NCBI GenBank assembly: GCA_027924585.1
Contig: BSBM01001138.1
Location: 14,682,501-14,746,500, forward strand
Source: Larix kaempferi
Lineage: Eukaryota > Streptophyta > Pinopsida > Pinales > Pinaceae
Reading direction: 5' to 3'
DNA: 64,000 nt
This document shows positions 57,740 through 64,000 of this stretch, piece by piece. The translations under genes and the position numbers were made by a program. Position 1 is the first letter of the stretch, and the number at the start of each line of letters is the position of its first letter. The notes under the pieces were generated by a model. The model was not told the DNA's origin and made no database searches. It saw only the letters and a program-made list of their open reading frames with translations.

Positions 57740-58915
57740 GAAACAGACTCTTCACGTTCTTTCCTTGTGCACATCCCTTGCATATATACCATCATGATGT
57801 ACATGGATCTCTAGAAAACTTGTTACCACCTTGCTCACGATCAGCAATGCTTTGAGCAAGTCTTCTATGCCATAGCTCACTTGGGTTCATGGTACCATGT
57901 TCTAGAGATGAATCTGAGTGTACATTTAAATATTATAGTCCTCCTTCTTCAATTCCAATCACAATTGCATCATCAATGGTATTTCCTTTTGGCCACATGA
58001 GAACTTATCCATCCACGAAGGAAACTCTGAATCCTATCTTATCCAATGCTAAAATGGATAGAAGATTCTTCTTCAAAACAGGTACATATAACACATCCTT
58101 CATCTTCATAGGCTTTCCAAAATCCAACCTACAGGAGGCTTCTCCTACTCCTTTAATAAGATATTGCTAATCATCTTCAAGCTTCACCTTATGAGGTGAA
58201 TCCTTATAAATCAAACTTGTGAGAGAATCCTTGCAACCAATCATGTTCTTAGAAGCACCACTATCAACAATCCATGTGTCACTCCCATGAGTGATTGTCC
58301 CTATAAGAGATGATACCGAAACATATTCTTCACTTGAATCATATTCTCTTGTTTTCTTTTGAACATGTTCATCATCTTCTACAGTATGATCATGATGCAT
58401 TTTTCCTCTTCTGATTTGATCTTTTATTTGAGGACAATTTCTTGCAATATGTCCCATCTTCTGGCAGTTGTATCATATGAAGGTTGAGTAATATATGTGA
58501 TCCTTTTGATACTTCTGAAACTTTTGAAACTTCTTTGAAGGATGAACTTATTTTCTACTCTTTTATTTCTTTGTGTGTGCTGTGTGCGGCTAGTGCTTGA
58601 TCTTCATCATTACCCAACTTCTCTTTTCTTGATACCAATCTAGCTTCTTCTTGAGTACATTCTTCCCAAAGTCTATTGAGCTTTGTTAACTTATTTCTCG
58701 AACATATTCCCTATATGAAGGATTCCCATGACCTTGAAAGGCCATTCAAGGTAGTCATAATTACTTATGCTTCCTCAACCATGTCTCCAATAGCTTCAAG
58801 TTTTTCCTTGATCTGAGATACCCTTGTGAAGTAGGATTGAATGGATTCTGCCTCCTGCATCTTCACATTCTTGCGTTGATTTCTCAAGTTCATCTTTCAG
58901 TTGATGTCATGGATC
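57740..58915 (-). pseudogene. Copia-C gag, protease and gag-pre-integrase
   Basis: The minus strand has the gag end (KEKLEAIGDMVEEA, MTTLNGLSRSWESFI, LWEECTQEEARLVSRKEKLG), a partial knuckle (MGHIARNCPQ), protease DTWIVDSGASKNMIG (frame 58457-58167), and gag-pre-integrase near 57850-57780 (WHRRLAQSI, CKGCAQGK). Stops and shifts throughout. It follows Copia-B residue for residue over long stretches. Confidence 0.85.
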
Positions 58916-58936
58916 TTAAATGAAGAGGCTACCAAA

Positions 58937-59329
58937 TGTTGTGTACCAAATTCCTATAAATAGCATAAGAGATGATAAGTACACACCACATACAAAGATG
59001 TGAGCATGGGGCACAATTCCAATATATATAATAAATATAAGTTGTATAATAATTCCTTAAATAAGAGGAGATCCTTCTCTAATAACTGCAAGACATTCAC
59101 ATAATCCTTTCACATGTTCTCTATAATTTCTGCATTACCTTTATATATACTTATTCACTCATTTCACATGTGGTCCCTTCATTAGGTCCCTTCATCAGGG
59201 TTTACCACTATTACATATACATTTACATCAATATATATACATTTATCCCCATATAAACCCATATATTCCCTCCTTGGAATCATATCATGTACATTTAAGC
59301 CTATATATGACCCCATTTGGGTCATATCA
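58937..59329 (-). repeat. Element E 3' LTR
   Basis: Plus-strand reading TGTTGTGTACC to GGGTCATATCA, about 393 bp. Confidence 0.8.
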
Positions 59330-59344
59330 TACTACCCTCCTTCG

Positions 59345-60600
59345 AAAAGATTTGTCCTCAAAGATTTGCATTTAATGGCTTTACATGTGATGAAACCAAG
59401 TAATAAGATTTCCTTATATTATCTTAATTTCATTGATGATGATCCATCCATCTTAATTCAATTATTTTGGGTCTCAATCATTTATAGTTGGTTTTTGCAT
59501 CATTTTGATTCTATGTGTTGTCGATGTGAGTTCTCCAATTTATTATAGTGTTTGGTCTCTGATAATATCTTGTTGAATAATAGTTTTTGGTGTCATGTTC
59601 CATTGCTATTGTTCTATATTCCATCTTCTTCCTTGATAGTGTCGATGTATATCTTCTTTCTTTTCTTGGAATCTTTCTTGGTACTGAGGATGTTGACATG
59701 GTTTCATGCTTGATGGTTTATCTTCCTTCTGTACATTGGTGTCATCAATATTCTTTTCATAGATAACTGTGTCCTATATTCTTTGTGCTTAGTCTTTGAT
59801 CACTCATTCATTTGAGACAATACCCTCATATTTTTCATGTACATCTTCAATCTAGAGCTCAACTTCTTTAAGCATTTTCTGGCGTCCTTGTAGAATCTTG
59901 TTTTCCTTCTCCTTTTGAAGTTGCAATGTGATTCCATTCATCAATTTTTTATGTCATTCTTCAATTCTGGATTGCATTTCTTCTTTTATGTCATCATTAT
60001 TTAGAGCTTCTTTGACCTTCTTGCAAATTTCTTTTTTGAGTGTTTTGGTAATCCTTTGATCTAAGATCCTTGTTTTTTCTTGATTTTGACCATGCTTATT
60101 TTCTTCTTTAAATCTTTTCAACTCATCAAATATATTTCATTATGGTTCCATACCCTACATATTTCATCATCCTTTCTTTTCAGTTCTTCCTTTGATTCAT
60201 CCTTTTCCCATTAATTTTTTTGTTCAATTCATCAACCTCATCAATGAGTGCTTCATTAAGGGATTGTATCTTGGATAGATCCTTACATTTATTCTTGAGT
60301 TCTTCTTTTTCTTCTTTCATTTCATCTCTAATTTTATTCATCTCTTCCAGGTTTCAATTCCTTGATCCATTTTTTTTAGAAGAGTTATTCAAATTCTTCC
60401 CATGTAGCATTTTCTCTAGTCTTTTGATCCTTACTCATCCACCAGTCTAGCGTCATCATACAATAGAATACTTTCACCCTAGGTTTTAATATTATTTTCC
60501 CTTATCCTCCTCAACCATTCCAAAGGACTGATTTCGTCTTTATCTTCTTTTGCACTAAACCTAGGTATTGTCAATTTTATCATTTTTATTAACTAAGCTC
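59345..60600 (-). pseudogene. Element E gag-like, coiled-coil-rich frame (broken)
   Basis: From about 60583 the minus strand reads MIKLTIPRFSAKEDKDEISP then LEWLRRIREN, ESILLYDDARLVDE, followed by Lys/Glu-rich coiled-coil-like stretches (KEEKEELKNKCKDLSKIQSL). The opening resembles gag proteins of small retroelements with only a gag gene. Frequent stops. Functional assignment is inference. Confidence 0.55.
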
Positions 60601-61335
60601 CAAACAGAATTTTCAAATTCCAACGTCATTATGTTGAAAATAGTATCATAGATTGATCATATGATTTTTTCCAACATATTATCACGTGTTTTCTCTTTCC
60701 AATGGATTTTGAACCACCTAAATTAGACCTTCCTATCAAAAGTAATGCAAATTTTAAAATAGTGTACCTTTAAAAACCCCGGTTTGGAGGTTGTTTTGCT
60801 AGTTGACCTTCCAATTAAGGGATTTTTGTAATTTTGGCCCCTTTAAGTCTGGATTTTTTTATTGCGGTAGCTTGATATGTCTTCTCTTCAATGGCACATG
60901 TTTCACCTAATTATGATGTGTCAATAAAAAGTTATAACACTTTTCCCAACATTTGTTATTTTTGTCCCTTTTAGGAGAACAGAAGTGTATGTGCAACCAT
61001 GTGTCCAATTTTTTTGGATATGATTATGAAAATGCTACCAAAGATACTATGGTATGTCATCTTTCTAATGCCATAGGCATTATTCGATTTGGATTTCGCA
61101 TACCCCATATATAACAATTTTCCTTAGAACACATGTTTGAGACTAGTTTTTGGACTAGTCAGAAACTCTAACTTCCACTTGTTATAAATCCGAGCCGATA
61201 ATGAGTTAGGATCTAAAAATTTCATCACAGATAACTCGATATGTTCTCTACAAACCCTCTGATTTTTGTTTTCTGAAACATCCTAGAAAAATTTATAGTG
61301 AAAATGCGAAGATGGCTAGTTTTGGAAACATCCAA
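60601..61335. other. Element E leader
   Basis: Untranslated DNA between the gag-like start and the primer-binding site. AT-rich, no other feature recognised. Confidence 0.5.
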
Positions 61336-61347
61336 GCTCTGATACCA
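61336..61347 (-). promoter_or_regulatory. Element E primer-binding site
   Basis: Minus-strand TGGTATCAGAGC, two bases from the 5' LTR, for initiator tRNA-Met. Confidence 0.88.
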
Positions 61348-61349
61348 AA

Positions 61350-61428
61350 TGTTATCTACCGTATTCCCAAATAGCATAAGAGACAAGAAGTACACACCAT
61401 GTACAACAATGTGAGCATGGAGTACAAC

Positions 61429-61459
<31 letters not shown>

Positions 61460-61737
61460 AGTTACACAATAACTCCTTAAATAAGAGGAGATCCTTCTCC
61501 AATTACCCCAATACATTCACATAATATTTTCACATGTTCTCTACAATGACTACATTACCTTTATATATACCTATTCACTCATTGCACATGTGGTCCCTTC
61601 ATTAGGGCCGATCATATTACACATACATTTACATCAACAAATATACATTTAGCCTATATAACCCCATATATGCCCTCCTTAGGTTCATATCATATACATT
61701 TAACCTCACGTATGTCCCCACCGCGCGGGTCATTTCA
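61350..61737 (-). repeat. Element E 5' LTR
   Basis: TGTTATCTACC to GGGTCATTTCA, about 388 bp. It contains an (AT)n run at 61434-61460 that is shorter in the other LTR. Confidence 0.8.
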
Positions 61738-64000
61738 ATATTTCTTTAAAAAAATTATAAATCTTTCCTCTAAAACTCTTTCATATCAACAATGATTATA
61801 TTTCTTGTTGAAATAGTTCTCAATTCTTAAAATCAATTACAAAGACCTTAGAAACAAGTAACATACCATCAAAGTTTTCATAGGAATTGAAATTTGATAG
61901 ATAAATAAAAATAGATTGAACGAAAGTAATGAAAAGACATAAAATAACTTCCATGGCTTGCATTACTTCCTTGACATTTTCCTAATTACCATTAACTCGA
62001 TCAAATATGATGGATAGCAATAAAAAGAAAGAAATATTCAATCATCTTGACAACATATTAACATTTAATTTCCTTTTTAGTACCATTAAATCATCAAATA
62101 TGATGGATGAGAATAAAGAAAGATTAATATCCAATCATCTTGGCAACATACTAACACTTTACATTAGAATATGAGAATTAGTGATGCTCCAATCTTCATT
62201 AATAACTTATCAATATAACTTCTATTATTAAGAATGAGCATTATATTCATGCATAGATCAATATTTTTTCCTTAGTTCGAAAACATCTTGTGCCATCAGC
62301 TGATTACAATGCCAAAGGCCCACGTAAATGGGAATTCATTATGGCATCACAAGGAAGAGTTTAGATAAATAATATTTCATCCTTTTCCAGTTAAATAAAA
62401 AACGCTAATCAATAATACTTCATCCTTTTCCAGTTAAATAAAAAACGCTAATCAATAACCGTAATAACACAACAAAATATTTGTATAAGACCGTTGTCGA
62501 TAAAAAAAAAAAAAATTCCAAAAATAAATATGAAATCATAAACATGTTTGGAATATGCATATATTCTGTAATAGCTTAAACAAATATATATATTTCAAAA
62601 TGTTACATCGTGATCAAAGTACATATATATTATATATTTCAAAATGTTACATCGTGATCAGAGTACATATATATCACAAAAATGGCATATCGTGTACAAA
62701 GAACAAAAGTTGAAAGTATAATATATTATCATAACCAAAGTACAAAATCTATATGTTGAATTTGTAAAATAAATTAATAAAAAGCCACATATATATCACA
62801 AAAATGGCATATCGTGTACAAAGAACAAAAGTGCATGTTTCAAGTTGAAAGTATAATATATTATCATAACCAAAGTACAAAATCTATATGTTGAATTTGT
62901 AAAATAAATTAATAAAAAGCCACATATTGGCCTGTGACACCCTTAATATTTTCAAAGTCACTCTTCGTCTTTTTTTCCACTAATGGATGAATGGGTGTTC
63001 GATCTTTGTAGAGATTGAAAATAGAGAGCCATTTATTACAAAATAGATATTACAAATTTATATAAAAAAAACTCATTGAAGATGAGTATGGTCTTTTGAT
63101 ATCCTCCTCCTTATTGTAATAATCTTCATGATGTTTTGCTGCAAAATTTTCAAATAATAATTTAATAACCAATTCCAAATATTTATAGTGAATTCCAAAC
63201 ACTTATAATGAATTCCATATTTGCTCAATAACCCATTCACTAGTGATCCAACTAATTACCCACCTTTGAAAGAAGGTTGAGTTATTGATTTATCATCATA
63301 TTATGACACAACAAAAGAAGATTCAATGACAAAAGATGCATCAATGATAGAGTGAATAATAATAGGTGCATCACTAATAGTGGCAACAACATTAGATATA
63401 ACCATAATAGAGGCAATAATAGTAGCTACATTAATAGTAGAGAGAGAAACAATAGGTAGAAGAAACAACTATAGATGCACCTTGGGTAGAGGAAATGCTA
63501 GTAGATACATTGTTGAAACAATAGTAGATGAAACCATTGATAAAGGTAATTAGTGAGAGTGGGACAACAAAAACTAGAAATAGGTGCAACACTAATGAGG
63601 GGAACAATACCCATAGGTGTAGTGGCACTATAAGGGCTAGCAAATGGCATTTTTGTGGGGGTTGGGCCATTATGAACCTACATCATTACTTAAAAACATC
63701 ATGTGTTGAACTAGTTAGATGCCTAAATTAACATGAACAACAAACATGTGAACGGAAAAAATTAACTTTTTCTTCAGTACTGAAGTGTAATGAATATTAA
63801 TATTAACATCAATGCTAACAACTACAATGGCAAAGTAAGAAGAAACAAAGTGTATATGAAAGTGTGTGTGAGGTAGATGAGGAAAAAGTACCTTTGACAA
63901 CTAAAAACACAAGGTGTTGAACAAGTTAGGAATGTAGAAAACACTCATAAATTTGACCATCACAATGATTCAACATATTATCATTAAATCAATTGAACTT
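61738..64000. repeat. AT-rich tail with short tandem duplications
   Basis: No gene recognised. Local duplications: about 85 bp at 61991-62076 and 62078-62165 (CAAATATGATGGAT core), about 48 bp repeated at 62370-62465 (CATCCTTTTCCAGTTAAATA core), and about 130 bp at 62668-62794 and 62795-62926 (ATGGCATATCGTGTACAAAG to AATAAAAAGCCACATAT). From 63290 to 63640 there is an irregular ATAATAG-TGCATCA trinucleotide-like run. Confidence 0.7.

Larger units (their letters stand above)
54260..58930 (-). mobile_element. Copia-C, degenerate Ty1/copia lacking the integrase core
   Basis: Minus-strand element related to A and B. It has a putative 3' LTR (54260-54882), 3' untranslated region, RNase H and RT (55570-57100), an intron-like spacer (57120-57640), gag-pre-integrase, protease and zinc-knuckle region (57740-58460) and gag (58460-58915). 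The 5' LTR is missing because Element E begins at 58937. Many stops and shifts. Confidence 0.85.
58937..61737 (-). mobile_element. Element E, short non-autonomous LTR element with gag-like frame
   Basis: Two LTRs of about 390 bp (58937-59329 and 61350-61737) share GCATAAGAGA, GAGCATGG, TTCCTTAAATAAGAGGAGAT and CACATGTGGTCCCTTCATTAG. A minus-strand primer-binding site is at 61336-61347, and a polypurine tract (GAAGGAGGGTAGTA) precedes the 3' LTR. The 2-kb interior has no pol. No target duplication was found (CCAAA versus ATATT), so an end may have recombined. Confidence 0.8.

Overview
The window is transposon-dense plant nuclear DNA with no intact host gene. The reasons are: Ty1/copia and Ty3/gypsy elements with plant-type domains and initiator-Met-tRNA primer sites, plant LINE fragments, a CACTA DNA transposon, and decayed exons of plant gene families (RBOH, CNGC, kinesin-14, leishmanolysin-like, PPR). 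The very deep nesting and old LTRs suggest a large genome; a conifer (perhaps Cupressaceae) is my guess from the style of the elements, but the sequence does not prove it.

The main structure is a nest that can be read base by base from target-site duplications. (0) A degenerate copia element on the minus strand (Copia-A) occupies 1-2127 and resumes at 44290-48483; its 3' LTR lies left of the window. (1) A gypsy element (2128-44284, plus strand) is inserted in Copia-A with the 5-bp duplication ACTTC. (2) A 35.7-kb CACTA transposon (5342-41033) is inserted in the gypsy reverse transcriptase, exactly in the YLDD catalytic motif, with the 3-bp duplication TAT. Without it the gypsy element is about 6.46 kb, a normal length. 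(3) The CACTA carries a full-length copia (Copia-B, 22465-29729, duplication AGGCT), a 1.28-kb inverted-repeat element (15355-16630), LINE pieces, satellites and fragments of several host genes.

The CACTA has G-rich subterminal hairpin arrays at both ends and no transposase that I can recognise, so it looks like a very large non-autonomous Pack-CACTA. Its cargo includes leishmanolysin-like exons (7.1-7.4 kb), an unrecognised decayed gene (10.8-12.2 kb), an RBOH/NADPH-oxidase first exon (13.9-14.3 kb), kinesin-14 motor exons (17.2-22.4 kb) and a PPR fragment (32.1-32.3 kb). The leishmanolysin and kinesin pieces keep introns with GT-AG borders, so they were taken up as DNA. A second, smaller CACTA-like insert (17430-20619, duplication CAT) sits inside a kinesin exon and itself carries a CNGC channel exon.

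Right of the nest (48.5-64 kb) lie further elements: a plus-strand copia of another family truncated in RT (Copia-D, 49179-52675), a gypsy chromodomain scrap, a minus-strand copia related to A and B (Copia-C, 54260-58930), a short LTR element with a gag-like reading frame but no pol (Element E, 58937-61737), and an AT-rich end with short tandem repeats. All coding frames seen are broken, so nothing here is predicted to make a functional protein.
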